Assembly (NCBI RefSeq): GCF_030064675.1
Contig: NZ_CP116413.1
Coordinates: forward strand, 3,070,001 to 3,134,000
Origin: Crossiella sp. CA-258035
GTDB lineage: Bacteria; Actinomycetota; Actinomycetes; Mycobacteriales; Pseudonocardiaceae
Direction: 5' to 3'
Length of the DNA: 64,000 nt
Shown here: positions 42,433 through 50,881 of the stretch, in pieces
How positions within the stretch are numbered: the stretch's first letter is position 1
Layout of the letters: every line of letters begins with the position of its first letter
Translations under genes and position numbers: made by a program
The notes under the pieces: model-generated
The model's input: the letters and a program-made list of their open reading frames with translations, nothing else
Told to the model about the DNA's origin: nothing
The model's database searches: none

Positions 42433-43992
42433 TCAGTCCGCGGCAGCCTCGGCGGCCAGCCGGTCCATCCCGCTCTGCGTCTTCAACGGGATCGGCTTGA
42501 GGAAGGCCACCGCCACGACCACCAGCACCGCGATCGGCGCGGAGATCAGGAACAGCTCCCCGGTGGCCGACCCGTAGGTCTCCTGCACCACCGCCTTCAC
42601 CGGCTCGGGCAGCAGCGCCAGGTTCGGCACCCCCTCGCCGCCGCCAGGTAGCGCCGCGCCCGTGCCCAGCTTCGCCGACAGCGTGCTGCCCACGTTGCTC
42701 GCCAGCACCGCGCCCAGCGCGCTCACCCCGATGGTGCCGCCCAGGCTGCGGAAGAAGGAGAGCACCGAGGTCGCGGTGCCCAGGTCCTTGGCGGGCACGT
42801 CGTTCTGCGCGGCCAGCACCAGGTTCTGCATCAGCATGCCCACGCCGACCCCGAGCAGCACCATGTACGTGCCGAGCAGGACCAGGCTGGTGTGCGCGTC
42901 GATGGTGCCCAGCAGCGCCAGCCCCGCGGTCATCAGCGACGCGCCGGCGACCAGGAAGTGCTTCCACCGCCCGGTCCGGCTGATCAGCTGCCCGGCGATG
43001 GTGGAGGAGACCAGCATGCCCACGATCATCGGCAGGCTGAGCAGTCCGGCCACCGTCGGCGAGTGCCCCAGCGCGAGCTGGAAGTACTGCGAGAGGAACA
43101 CGGTGCCGCCGAACATGGCCACGCCGACCAGGAAGCTGGCCACCGTGGCCAGCGTGACGGTGCGGTTGCGGAAGATGGTCAGCGGCACGATCGGCTCGGC
43201 CACCCGCGACTCCACGAACACCGCGAGCGCCAGGATCAGCAGGCCGCCGCCGAGCAGGCCCAGCGTGGCGGTGGACATCCACTCGAACTGCTTGCCCACC
43301 AGCGAGGACCACACCAGGGTCAGCGAGACGCCCGCGGTGATCAGGAACGCGCCCAGGTAGTCGACCTTGACCTCGCGGCGGACCACCGGCAGGTTCAGCG
43401 TGCGCTGCAACAGGATGATCGCGGCCACGGCCAGCGGCACACCGAGGAAGAAGCACCAGCGCCAGCCCAGCCAGGAGGTGTCCACCAGCACGCCGCCGAT
43501 CAGCGGACCGGCCACCGTGCCCACCATGAACACCGCGCCGAACACCCCGGAGTAGCGGCCCAGCTCCCTCGGCGAGAGGATCGCGGCCATGATCACCTGC
43601 GCCAGCGCGGTGAGCCCACCGGCGCCGATGCCCTGCGCGATCCGGCTGATGATCAGCACGTCCATGCTGGTGGCGAACCCGGCCACCAGCGAGCCGATGA
43701 CGAACAGGCCCAGCGAGAGCTGGATCAGCAGCTTCTTGCTGTAGAGGTCGGAAAGCTTGCCCCACAACGGAACCGTGGCGGTCATCGCCAGCAGCTCGGT
43801 GGTCACCACCCAGGTGTAGCTGGCCTGGGAGCCACCCAGTTCGGAGATGATCCGGGGTAACGCGTTGGCCACCACGGTCGAGGCCAGGATGGCGACGAAC
43901 ATGCCCATCATCAGGCCGGAGAGCGCTTGCAGCACCGCACTCCGGTTCGTCGCCGCGGTTGCCGGTTCCGGCGCCGCAGCGGTCACAGTCAT
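42433..43992 (-). CDS. MFS drug exporter, DHA2 (EmrB/QacA) type, 14 TM
   Basis: A 519-residue transporter with about 14 hydrophobic helices. DHA2 features include WVVTTELLAMTATVPLWGKLSDLYSKK (motif A with GKLSD), RIAQGIGAGGLTALAQV (motif B) and GPLIGGVLVDTSWLGWRWCFFLGVP (motif C, the antiporter signature). It should expel cationic or hydrophobic drugs using the proton gradient. A TetR gene lies just upstream on the same strand with 30 bases between, a standard regulator-exporter pair. The pair sits where pgl would normally follow opcA. Confidence 0.92.
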   Translation of the reverse strand: MTVTAAAPEPATAATNRSAVLQALSGLMMGMFVAILASTVVANALPRIISELGGSQASYTWVVTTELLAMTATVPLWGKLSDLYSKKLLIQLSLGLFVIGSLVAGFATSMDVLIISRIAQGIGAGGLTALAQVIMAAILSPRELGRYSGVFGAVFMVGTVAGPLIGGVLVDTSWLGWRWCFFLGVPLAVAAIILLQRTLNLPVVRREVKVDYLGAFLITAGVSLTLVWSSLVGKQFEWMSTATLGLLGGGLLILALAVFVESRVAEPIVPLTIFRNRTVTLATVASFLVGVAMFGGTVFLSQYFQLALGHSPTVAGLLSLPMIVGMLVSSTIAGQLISRTGRWKHFLVAGASLMTAGLALLGTIDAHTSLVLLGTYMVLLGVGVGMLMQNLVLAAQNDVPAKDLGTATSVLSFFRSLGGTIGVSALGAVLASNVGSTLSAKLGTGAALPGGGEGVPNLALLPEPVKAVVQETYGSATGELFLISAPIAVLVVVAVAFLKPIPLKTQSGMDRLAAEAAAD

Positions 43993-44022
43993 CGGTTTTC
44001 CTTATTTTTCAAGGGAATTCGG

Positions 44023-44658
44023 TCAGCCGCGCGGGGTCGCGTCGGCAGGCAGGGGGAGGCCGCGTTCCAGCGCGGCGCAGGCGGTGTCCACGAGCTCGGC
44101 CAGCGACTCCGCGCCGTCCATCCGGTACCAGCGGCGCAGCGCCGAGCGCATCGCGCCACCGGCGGTGTAGAACAGCAGCGCCGGGTACAGCGACACTGCG
44201 GGCAGGCCGCACCAGCGCGCGATCCCCTCGATCAGCCGCTGCTCGTCGTCGGAGTCCAGCGCGGCGCTGCGGGCCAGCAACTGTGGGTAGCGGGTGCACA
44301 CGGTCATCCGCAGCAGCCACTCGTCCCGGTCGGCGTCGATCCGCTCCAGGTCCGGCCGCCAGGAACGCACCAGCGCGAGCAGCGGTCCGGACTCGGGGGA
44401 GAGCTCCCGCAGCCGCTCCAGTCCGCGCTCAACCCGGCTGGCGTGATCGGGGTAGGGCGTGGTGACGGCGTCTTCCTTGGCGCCGAAGTAGTTGAAGAAG
44501 GTGCGTGAGGAGACGCCGACCGCCCCGGCGATGTCCTCCACCGTCACCTGGTCCAGCCCGCGCGCGGCGATGAGCTCCAGCGCGGTCAGCGCCAGCGCCC
44601 GGTGCGTCTCCTGCCGCTTGCGCTCCCGCAGCCCCAGCGGTCGGTCGGTGCTCGTCAC
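44023..44658 (-). CDS. TetR-family regulator of the adjacent MFS exporter
   Basis: A 211-residue repressor. The N-terminal HTH reads TVEDIAGAVGVSSRTFFNYFGAKEDAV, characteristic of TetR proteins of the FNYF subgroup, followed by an all-helical ligand domain. I start it at the GTG giving VTSTDRPLG; GTG at 44667 or the TTG at 44694 would lengthen it, but the latter lies inside the inverted repeat I take as operator. It is probably autoregulated and controls the exporter 30 bases downstream. Confidence 0.85.
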   Translation of the reverse strand: MTSTDRPLGLRERKRQETHRALALTALELIAARGLDQVTVEDIAGAVGVSSRTFFNYFGAKEDAVTTPYPDHASRVERGLERLRELSPESGPLLALVRSWRPDLERIDADRDEWLLRMTVCTRYPQLLARSAALDSDDEQRLIEGIARWCGLPAVSLYPALLFYTAGGAMRSALRRWYRMDGAESLAELVDTACAALERGLPLPADATPRG

Positions 44659-44679
44659 AACATCCACGAAACCAGAAAA

Positions 44680-44711
44680 CTTCACAGCGTGCAAAGTTTC
44701 AGACTGTGAAG
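44680..44711. promoter_or_regulatory. Inverted repeat, probable TetR operator
   Basis: CTTCACAG (44680-44687) and CTGTGAAG (44704-44711) form a perfect 8-bp inverted repeat with a 16-base spacer directly upstream of the regulator start, placed as expected for autorepression. Confidence 0.55.
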
Positions 44712-44720
44712 CAGACGACA

Positions 44721-44752
44721 GCGCCCCCCGGCCCGTACGGACCAGGGGGCGC
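44721..44752 (-). terminator. Terminator of qor
   Basis: A 14-bp G+C-rich stem (GCGCCCCCCGGCCC against GGACCAGGGGGCGC, two wobble positions) with a GTAC loop, 14 bases past the qor stop on the minus strand. Confidence 0.65.
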
Positions 44753-44766
44753 CGGAGAGGCCGCGA

Positions 44767-45735
44767 TCAGCCCAGCAGCAGCACCTTCCCGGTGGTGCGC
44801 CGCCCCTCCAGGTCCTCATGCGCCTGCCGCGCCTCGCCCAAGGCGTAACGCGCGCCGATCCGGATGTTCAGCGAGCCGTCGGCCACCCCGCTGAGCACCT
44901 CGGAGGCCCGCCACACCAGCTCCTCGCGGTTGGCGGTGTAGTGGCCGAGGCTGGGCCGGGTGACGAACACCGACCCGGCCTGGTTGAGCCGCTGCAGGTC
45001 CACCGGCGGCACCTGCCCGCTGGCCGCGCCGTAGAGCGCGAGCACCCCGCGCGGCCGCAGGCTGGCCAGGCTCGCGTCGAAGGTCGAGGCCCCCACCCCG
45101 TCGTAGACCACGGACACCCCACGCCCGCCGGTCAGCGCACGGGCCTGCTCGGCCACGTCGGCCTCGGTGTACCGGATGATCTCGTCCGCCCCGGCCTCGC
45201 GGGCGAGCTTCTCCTTCTCCGCGGTGGACACGGTGCCGATCACCCGCCCGCCCTTGGCCTTGACGAACTGGGTGAGCAGCAGTCCCATGCCACCCGCGGC
45301 CGCGTGCACCAGCACGTCGTCCCCGGCCTGCACCGGGTAGGTGGAGGTGGTCAGGTAGTGCGCGGTCATGCCCTGCAACATCGACCCGGCGGCCACCACC
45401 AGGTCAACCCCGTCCGGCACCGGCACCACGGCCGAGGCGGGCACCGCGACCAGCTCGGCATAGGACCCGATCGCCGAGGCCCAGGCCACCCGCGCCCCCA
45501 CCGAGTGCCCGGTGACCCCGTCGCCGACCGCGACCACCTCGCCCGCGCCCTCCAGGCCGGGGGTGAACGGCAGCGGCACGGGGTAGACGCCGGTGCGGTG
45601 GTAGGTGTCGATGTAGTTGACCCCGCTGGCGGCCACCCGGACCAGCAGCTCCCCAGGCCCGGCGACCGGATCGGCCACCTCGGCCGCCACCAGCACCTCG
45701 GGTCCACCGTATGCCTGTACCTGCACCGCTCGCAT
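44767..45735 (-). CDS. qor: NADPH:quinone oxidoreductase (zinc-independent MDR family)
   Basis: A 322-residue cytosolic reductase of the QOR group of medium-chain dehydrogenases. Signatures are SGVNYIDTYHRTGVYPVPLPFTPGLEGAG, the Rossmann glycine pattern HAAAGGMGLLLTQFVKAKGG and VVYDGVGASTFDASLASL. It has no zinc-ligand Cys/His set. It reduces quinones with NADPH. The gene lies between the pentose phosphate operon and ctaA as in mycobacteria. I use the ATG at 45735 (AGAGG nine bases upstream); a GTG at 45744 is possible. Confidence 0.92.
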   Translation of the reverse strand: MRAVQVQAYGGPEVLVAAEVADPVAGPGELLVRVAASGVNYIDTYHRTGVYPVPLPFTPGLEGAGEVVAVGDGVTGHSVGARVAWASAIGSYAELVAVPASAVVPVPDGVDLVVAAGSMLQGMTAHYLTTSTYPVQAGDDVLVHAAAGGMGLLLTQFVKAKGGRVIGTVSTAEKEKLAREAGADEIIRYTEADVAEQARALTGGRGVSVVYDGVGASTFDASLASLRPRGVLALYGAASGQVPPVDLQRLNQAGSVFVTRPSLGHYTANREELVWRASEVLSGVADGSLNIRIGARYALGEARQAHEDLEGRRTTGKVLLLG

Positions 45736-45844
45736 GAACCGCACCTCTCACCTGATCTTCGCCGGTCACTGTTGCCAACAGAACCGGTCACGGACGTGTT
45801 CCCGCACGCCGGACTTGCCGGTCCCAGCGGCTAGAGTGACCCGG

Positions 45845-46138
45845 GTGAGTGAGCCTTCGAAGGCCGCGGTCGCCGCCGCCACCGCGTTTGTCGCTGCCCA
45901 CGGGAAGTCCGCCCGCGCCGTTGTGGAGAACATCGGCCGAGCCGGCGTCCGCGTAGTCCTGGTCGGAGACGACGGAGCCCTGGGCGACGTGATCGTCCCC
46001 GACGTCGCCACCGGCGAAGCCCTGGTCGCCAAGGTCGAAGGCCTGGACGGCAAGGAATGGGACCGCGAGACCATCGCCGCCACCAAGATCGGCCCCGAGC
46101 ACCGCCGAAAGATGGCAGGCCCCCGAGCCCGAGGCTGA
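45845..46138 (+). CDS. Small conserved actinobacterial protein next to qor
   Basis: A 97-residue protein starting with GTG, without signal peptide or membrane segment. It has an N-terminal Ala-rich helix and a probable alpha/beta fold (VRVVLVGDDGALGDVIVPDVATGEALV). It diverges from qor across ~110 bp. A small conserved gene occupies the same position between qor and ctaA in mycobacteria, so this is probably the counterpart. Function unknown. Confidence 0.6.
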   Translation: MSEPSKAAVAAATAFVAAHGKSARAVVENIGRAGVRVVLVGDDGALGDVIVPDVATGEALVAKVEGLDGKEWDRETIAATKIGPEHRRKMAGPRARG

Positions 46139-46228
46139 CCCACACCCCACCCGTCGCGCGCCACGCCGCGCCGCGCGACATTCCCGCGATCACTTCCGCA
46201 CACCCAGGCACCTCCATTGCTACCATCC

Positions 46229-46246
46229 CTTCAGTTCCAACTGAAG
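46229..46246. promoter_or_regulatory. Palindrome upstream of the MarR/GbsR-like regulator
   Basis: CTTCAGTT-CC-AACTGAAG is a perfect 8-bp inverted repeat just before the GGGGAGG ribosome site of the regulator gene. Its position fits autoregulation. Confidence 0.5.
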
Positions 46247-46265
46247 AAAATGGGGAGGTCCCACG

Positions 46266-46745
46266 GTGTCCGACATCAGCCGCACTGGTGGTCGCCAACC
46301 GTCCGACTGGATCGAAACGTTTGCGGCCAAGTTCGAAGCCCAGGAGGGCATGCCCCTCATCGCCGGCCGAATCCTGGGCTTCCTACTTATTTGCGACCCC
46401 CCAGAACGCACCGCCGCGGAACTCTCCGCTGCCCTGTCCGCCAGCAGCGGTTCGGTCAGCACCAACGTCCGCCTGCTGATGGCCCGCGGCCTGGTGAGCA
46501 AAACGACCCGCCGAGGCCGTGAAGCCGCCGTCTACCAGGTCCGCGCCGAAGCCTGGGCCGAGGTCATGCTCCAACGCCTGGAAGCCATCGCCGCCGTCAA
46601 CGAACTGACCCACGAAGGCCTCCGCCTGCTCAGTGGCCAAGGCGACCGGGCCCAACGCCTGCGCACCGTTGACGCCTACTACCGCTGGCTGGCCACCGAA
46701 GTAGCCGAACTCCCAGCCAAGTGGTCCGCCGCCAAACCCCGCTGA
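46266..46745 (+). CDS. GbsR/MarR-type winged-helix regulator
   Basis: A 159-residue DNA-binding protein. The pattern MPLIAGRILGFLLICDPPERTAAELSAALSASSGSVSTNVRLLMARGLV is the winged HTH of GbsR-like MarR relatives; the C-terminal part is helical and probably dimerises. It begins with GTG behind GGGGAGG, and a perfect palindrome lies 20 bases upstream. Its target is not obvious; the divergently oriented ctaA end or the gene itself are candidates. Confidence 0.8.
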   Translation: MSDISRTGGRQPSDWIETFAAKFEAQEGMPLIAGRILGFLLICDPPERTAAELSAALSASSGSVSTNVRLLMARGLVSKTTRRGREAAVYQVRAEAWAEVMLQRLEAIAAVNELTHEGLRLLSGQGDRAQRLRTVDAYYRWLATEVAELPAKWSAAKPR

Positions 46746-46870
46746 TCCCTCGCCGTCCGCCCCGCTTGCTCGGCCGTTCGCCCCGTCGGCTGGCCGCTTG
46801 CCCGCTTGCTCGGCCGGTCGCCCTGCCTGCCCGGCCACTTGCCCGCCGGGCAGGCCACCTGCCCCGACGG

Positions 46871-47905
46871 TCAGCCCCGCCGCGCGTCCTCCGCGACCAG
46901 CTCCGGCCGCCCGGCCGCCACGCCCCGATCCCCGGTCGCCGCCCACACATTGCCCATGGCCAGCGTCACCAACGCCGCCCCCAGCACGTGCAGCGACACC
47001 AACGCCTCCGGCACCCCGGTGAGGTACTGCACCATCCCGATCGACCCCTGCGCCAGCACGGTCACGATCAACCACGCGTAGGCCCGCCACACCCCACGAG
47101 GCGCCCCCACCGCCCGCAACGCGAACCCAAAGGCGATCAACAACCCCAGGTACAGGAACAACAGATCGGCATGCGCCTGTGCCAACCCCGACACCGAGAC
47201 GTTCAACCGAGCGGTCTCCGCGTCCCCAGCGTGCGGCCCCGCCCCGGTCACCATGGTGCCCACCACCAGCACGCCGCCGAGCACCACGGTGCTCACCACC
47301 AGCAGCTGCCGCAACGCCGCAGGCACCAGTGGCCGCACCGCGTCATCGCTCTCGAACTGCGCCCGCACCAGCAACACGGCCAGCCACACCAGCACCATCG
47401 ACACCAGGAAGTGCCCGGCCACGGTCCACCAGACCAGCCCCGCCAGCACGGTGATCCCGCCGATGACCCCCTGGCTGATGGTCACCAGCAGCGTTGCCGC
47501 CGCCAGTCGCGTCAACCGCTGCCGCCGAGGCCGGTGCAACCAGACCAGCACGAAGCAGAGCAGCGCGACCAGCCCCACCACCCCGCTGAGCAGCCGGTTC
47601 CCGAACTCGATCCACTGGTGGAACCAGGCGAGCTCCGGATGCTCAATCGGCACCAGACTCCCCGGGAAGCAGTTAGGCCAAGTAGGACACCCCAACCCAG
47701 ACCCGGTAACCCGAACCACCGACCCAGTGACCGCGATGACCACCTGCAAGACCAGGTTCGTCACCAAAAAACCCCTGGTCAAACCCCAAGAAGGCCCAGA
47801 CTTCCCCCGAGCGCCAGCCGCATCTCCAGCCCTGGCCCCAGCCCCGGACTCAGCGCCAATGCCGGTGTCTTGCGTTGTCGCTCCCGGCTCCCGCGGGTCG
47901 CTCAC
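46871..47905 (-). CDS. ctaA: Haem A synthase (CtaA/COX15)
   Basis: A 344-residue membrane enzyme that oxidises haem O to haem A. Eight hydrophobic helices are visible. Family motifs include VTGSVVRVTGSGLGCPTWPNCFPGS with the conserved Cys pair of the extracytoplasmic loop, HQWIEFGNRLLSG (haem-ligand His), GHFLVSMVLVWLAV, QAHADLLFLYLG and SLHVLGAALVT. The frame is open ~64 codons further upstream with acidic low-complexity sequence, so the start is uncertain; I chose the GTG giving VSDPREPG. It works with CtaB (33.6-34.5 kb). Confidence 0.9.
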   Translation of the reverse strand: MSDPREPGATTQDTGIGAESGAGARAGDAAGARGKSGPSWGLTRGFLVTNLVLQVVIAVTGSVVRVTGSGLGCPTWPNCFPGSLVPIEHPELAWFHQWIEFGNRLLSGVVGLVALLCFVLVWLHRPRRQRLTRLAAATLLVTISQGVIGGITVLAGLVWWTVAGHFLVSMVLVWLAVLLVRAQFESDDAVRPLVPAALRQLLVVSTVVLGGVLVVGTMVTGAGPHAGDAETARLNVSVSGLAQAHADLLFLYLGLLIAFGFALRAVGAPRGVWRAYAWLIVTVLAQGSIGMVQYLTGVPEALVSLHVLGAALVTLAMGNVWAATGDRGVAAGRPELVAEDARRG

Positions 47906-48078
47906 CGATCTTGGTTCCTTCGTGTCCCCGCCTCGCGTCACACCGGTGGCTGACCCCGCGTCCTTCGACGGCGCGGCGGCCCTCGATGGGCTGGCGTCAG
48001 AGTTGGCTGGCGGCTCGGCGTCAATGGGAGGCACGGCACCCGATGGTAGGCCGCCCCACCCCACCACCTGTCGCCGGG

Positions 48079-49449
48079 CTACGTAACAGCGCTCCACCCC
48101 ACCCGCCGGCTCAACCCCCGGTCAGTGAGCAACACCGTGCTGTCCGCCCACTGGTCGACGGCCCCCGGCCCCCGCAACTCCGGATCCGTCACGGTGGCCA
48201 ACAACGCCGCGCTGAACCGATCCGCCCGCAACACCCGAAACGGCCGCGAGTGATATCCCCGCACAGCCGGATCAACCACCTCGGTCAACCCCAGCCGATT
48301 GTGTTCCGCTGCAACAGCCTCATACGCCCGAACCAACCCCGCCTCCCGCTCCCGCCAGTCCCGCGCCGCCAGCACCTCCCGGAACACCGGCGCCAACTCC
48401 GCCGCAACCGGCAGCCGCCCAAACGCACTCCCCAACCACTTGCCATAGGGCGGATACCGACGCCCCATCAACAGGCACAACCGCATCAGGTCCCGAACCA
48501 CCCGCGCCGCGACCACCGCGGACCCGACCTCATCCCCAACCTCCCCGCACCGCCCGACAAACGCCTCCTCCTCAGCCACCCGCCCCCACTGCCGAGCCAA
48601 CACGAACCGCCACACCTCGGCCGGGTACCACCGCAACCGCTCCCGAGCCCACCCCAAGTCCCCAACCTGATCCAAGTCCCCGACCCGGCCCAAGTCCCCG
48701 GCCCACGTCGAGTCCCCAGCCCGCGCCAAGTCCGTGCTCCGGCGGTCCGCGCCTAGCTGACCCATGCCCGGATGATCCGCGGCTAGCTGATCATCGGCTC
48801 TCTGATCGCCGTCTCTTTGATCGCCGGTCCTCTGTCCATCGTTCCTCAGCCCACCGTTCCCTTGTTCGGGGTTGCCCTGATCGGCGTCTGCGTGATCCGG
48901 GTCTGCGTGATCCACGCGCTCGCCGCCCGCGCCGCTGTGCTCCGCGAGCCCGTCATGGAAGACCGCTCCGGCAGTGACCTCCGCCAGCGCTTGCGTAGGC
49001 GTGACAAGCCAATCCCCGGTCGAGACCGCCACCCGTGGATCAAACCCCAACGTCCGCCCGAACCAGTCACCAAGTCCGCTGACCTCAACGCGGTGGTTCA
49101 CCGTCCCCTCGGTGAGCCGCATGACGCCAACGCCTTGATCCTCGGTCGGCTCAAAATGCGTCGGAAACCCCAAGAACTCCTTCGGCAACCGCTCAGCCAA
49201 CATCACCCGGATCGACTCGCCGAATCGTCGACCGTCCTGCGCGCCCAGGAACAACTGCAGCCGAGGCCCCCATTCGTGGTCCGCGGACCGCTCGGTGTCG
49301 AACCCGAGCACCTCCGAACCGCTGCCGATCCGCGCCGCGGTGTGCGGCAGGCCCCCGAAGTGCCTGCGCAGCAACGGCTCAACCACCTCCCAGTAGTACC
49401 GCCGAGACAGCTCCAACCCGGGAACGAACGCGGAGTCCATGCCCGGCAT
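48079..49449 (-). CDS. DUF4037 (nucleotidyltransferase-like) protein with a repeat insertion
   Basis: A 456-residue protein. The DUF4037 core is recognisable as RIGSGSEVLGFDTERSADHEWGPR, a nucleotidyltransferase-like G-S...D-x-D pattern, and RERLRWYPAEVWRFVLARQW. Between VFHDG and RERLRWYP, normally adjacent, lie ~95 residues of degenerate repeats (units like RTGDQRDGDQ and AGDLGRVGDL), a clear insertion at about 48650-48950. I start at the ATG giving MPGMDSAF with GAGGGA nine bases upstream; an ATG at 49515 would add 22 residues and sits directly against a heptamer repeat. Activity unknown; it may modify small molecules or RNA. Confidence 0.75.
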   Translation of the reverse strand: MPGMDSAFVPGLELSRRYYWEVVEPLLRRHFGGLPHTAARIGSGSEVLGFDTERSADHEWGPRLQLFLGAQDGRRFGESIRVMLAERLPKEFLGFPTHFEPTEDQGVGVMRLTEGTVNHRVEVSGLGDWFGRTLGFDPRVAVSTGDWLVTPTQALAEVTAGAVFHDGLAEHSGAGGERVDHADPDHADADQGNPEQGNGGLRNDGQRTGDQRDGDQRADDQLAADHPGMGQLGADRRSTDLARAGDSTWAGDLGRVGDLDQVGDLGWARERLRWYPAEVWRFVLARQWGRVAEEEAFVGRCGEVGDEVGSAVVAARVVRDLMRLCLLMGRRYPPYGKWLGSAFGRLPVAAELAPVFREVLAARDWREREAGLVRAYEAVAAEHNRLGLTEVVDPAVRGYHSRPFRVLRADRFSAALLATVTDPELRGPGAVDQWADSTVLLTDRGLSRRVGWSAVT

Positions 49450-49517
49450 CGTGCTCTGTCCCTCGGCGAGCAGCGACTGGATTTCCCGCGCCGCGGCCGT
49501 CCTCGCTGGGAGCATCT

Positions 49518-49559
49518 CCCCGAGCCCCGAGCCCCGAGCCCCGAGCCCCGAGCCCCGAG
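49518..49559. repeat. Six tandem copies of CCCCGAG
   Basis: A 42-bp exact heptanucleotide array, followed by CC, lying 3-44 bases upstream of the possible ATG at 49515 of the DUF4037 gene. On that gene's strand each unit reads CTCGGGG, so copy number would change the spacing of a G-rich ribosome-site-like run. Confidence 0.9.
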
Positions 49560-49667
49560 CCGACGATGCAGCCCCCTCCAGCTACAGCTCTCTCCGGGCA
49601 CCGTCCCCTGTCCGATGTAGCCGGTCCGGCGACTGTTCCGGCCCTGGCGGTCAGACGCGGTCGGCGT

Positions 49668-50117
49668 TCAGCGCCGCCGGAACCAGGCGTTGGCCCCGGG
49701 TGCGAACATCAATGCCAACGCCCCGACCACCGCCACGATGTGCAGCGCCCGAACCGCGGCGAACACCAGGAATCCAGCGTCGGCGCCTGCGAAGGCGGCG
49801 ATCGGATCGTTGCCCTCGGCCAGCCACGAGATCGGCTCGACTACCAGTGACAGCATTCCCAGCACGCCCAGCAGCAACGCCAGCGCGATCCGTGCCCATC
49901 CCCGCCCTCGGTGCAGGGCCAGGATGATCGGCACCAGGATCGCGGTGACCGCGATGCGAACTCCCACGGGCACAACGGCTTCGGCGAACGTGGGCTGGTG
50001 CTCGATCATGCCGAGCACGGTCTCGACCACGCCCGCGCCCACTGCGACGAACCACAACGCGGCCGCTCGCCGCACGGCGACGGGCACAACCTGCGGGGCA
50101 ACCAGTGTCTGCGTCAT
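49668..50117 (-). CDS. Four-transmembrane protein of unknown function
   Basis: A 149-residue membrane protein with four hydrophobic helices (VAVGAGVVETVLGMI, VRIAVTAILVPIILAL, IALALLLGVLGMLSLVV, AALHIVAVVGALALMF-like). The loop RGRGWARIAL recalls RGRNWGRIAI in the protein encoded at 33068-33499. The ATG at 50117 gives MTQTLVAPQ; the frame is open further but without a better ribosome site. Function unknown. Confidence 0.65.
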   Translation of the reverse strand: MTQTLVAPQVVPVAVRRAAALWFVAVGAGVVETVLGMIEHQPTFAEAVVPVGVRIAVTAILVPIILALHRGRGWARIALALLLGVLGMLSLVVEPISWLAEGNDPIAAFAGADAGFLVFAAVRALHIVAVVGALALMFAPGANAWFRRR

Positions 50118-50196
50118 GCCAGGAACTCTGCTCCCGGACAAACGCCGAGTCAGGGGTTCCAGGCTCCGGACAGCAGGTAGGGAAAACTCCCATAGA

Positions 50197-50409
50197 TCAA
50201 GGTTGTTCACCTACCGGTGCTCGGGCGATGCACAGTACGCACGGCATGCCCGCGCTCCGTGGTTCCACGGCGGTCGTCGGCGCGCGGTGCCCGCAGATCG
50301 CGGTCAGCTCGACCGGCGGCTGTTGTGGATCAAGTCCACTGACGATGAAGGCATGCACCTGGCGGTCACGCCAGGAACGCCACCACGCCAGATCGTTCAC
50401 GGTCACCAC
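50197..50409 (-). CDS. Small zinc-motif protein
   Basis: A 70-residue protein beginning with GTG. It contains AICGHRAP and later GMPCVLC, a C-x-H...C-x2-C arrangement that could bind zinc, and HAFIVSGLD near the N-terminus. Similar small zinc-motif proteins are common in Pseudonocardiales genomes. Function unknown. Confidence 0.45.
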   Translation of the reverse strand: MVTVNDLAWWRSWRDRQVHAFIVSGLDPQQPPVELTAICGHRAPTTAVEPRSAGMPCVLCIARAPVGEQP

Positions 50410-50457
50410 GGCCTTGCCTCCATCCGGTCGTCTCGGATGTGACGACCGGCCTAACGT

Positions 50458-50823
50458 TCAATGACGTTGCCTCCCAAGGTTCTCTAGAGCGATGGTCTGG
50501 TTTCCTCGTCCTGGCAGCCGCAGCGGGGCTGCCGTGCACCCATGGAGTTGCGCGGCGTACCGCCGGAGTTGCCGCCTGGGCGCCCAGGCGGTTCCACGAC
50601 TTCGGCGCGCGTCGCCTTCTCTGGTCACGCCACCTTTCTCGATCACGTAGGTGTCGGGGGCTTCGTAGGGTGGGGCATCACCGCCTGGTTCGCCGTGGGG
50701 GTCGCTCGCTCGCCAGTCGCTCTCGTCGGCTGGGGTGCGTCGCTGGGTGGGGGAAGCCGGGGTGCGTGGACCGCGGGACCGCCTGCCTGTAGTCGAAACG
50801 GTGGCGTGGTGCCGGCACGCCAA
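50458..50823 (-). CDS. Possible small basic protein
   Basis: A 121-codon frame starting at TTG, with GAGCTG upstream. The part YEAPDTYVIEKGGVTREGDARRSRGTA looks protein-like and the codons have high third-position G+C, while the first third is Arg/Pro-rich and unconvincing. It lies upstream of the zinc-motif gene on the same strand. No family is recognised. The rest of the 50410-50881 interval holds nothing else I can support. Confidence 0.3.
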   Translation of the reverse strand: MACRHHATVSTTGRRSRGPRTPASPTQRRTPADESDWRASDPHGEPGGDAPPYEAPDTYVIEKGGVTREGDARRSRGTAWAPRRQLRRYAAQLHGCTAAPLRLPGRGNQTIALENLGRQRH

Positions 50824-50881
50824 CAGCTCGACGGTGTCGTTCCGGGCGCCTCCTTGGGGTGATCTTCGTTGTCTCGCTGGG

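Noticed and set aside
46746-46870. Imperfect CTTGCTCGGCCG-type repeats as a CRISPR or regulatory array
   Set aside because: Units are short, irregular and lack constant spacers; they look like compositional drift between convergent genes.
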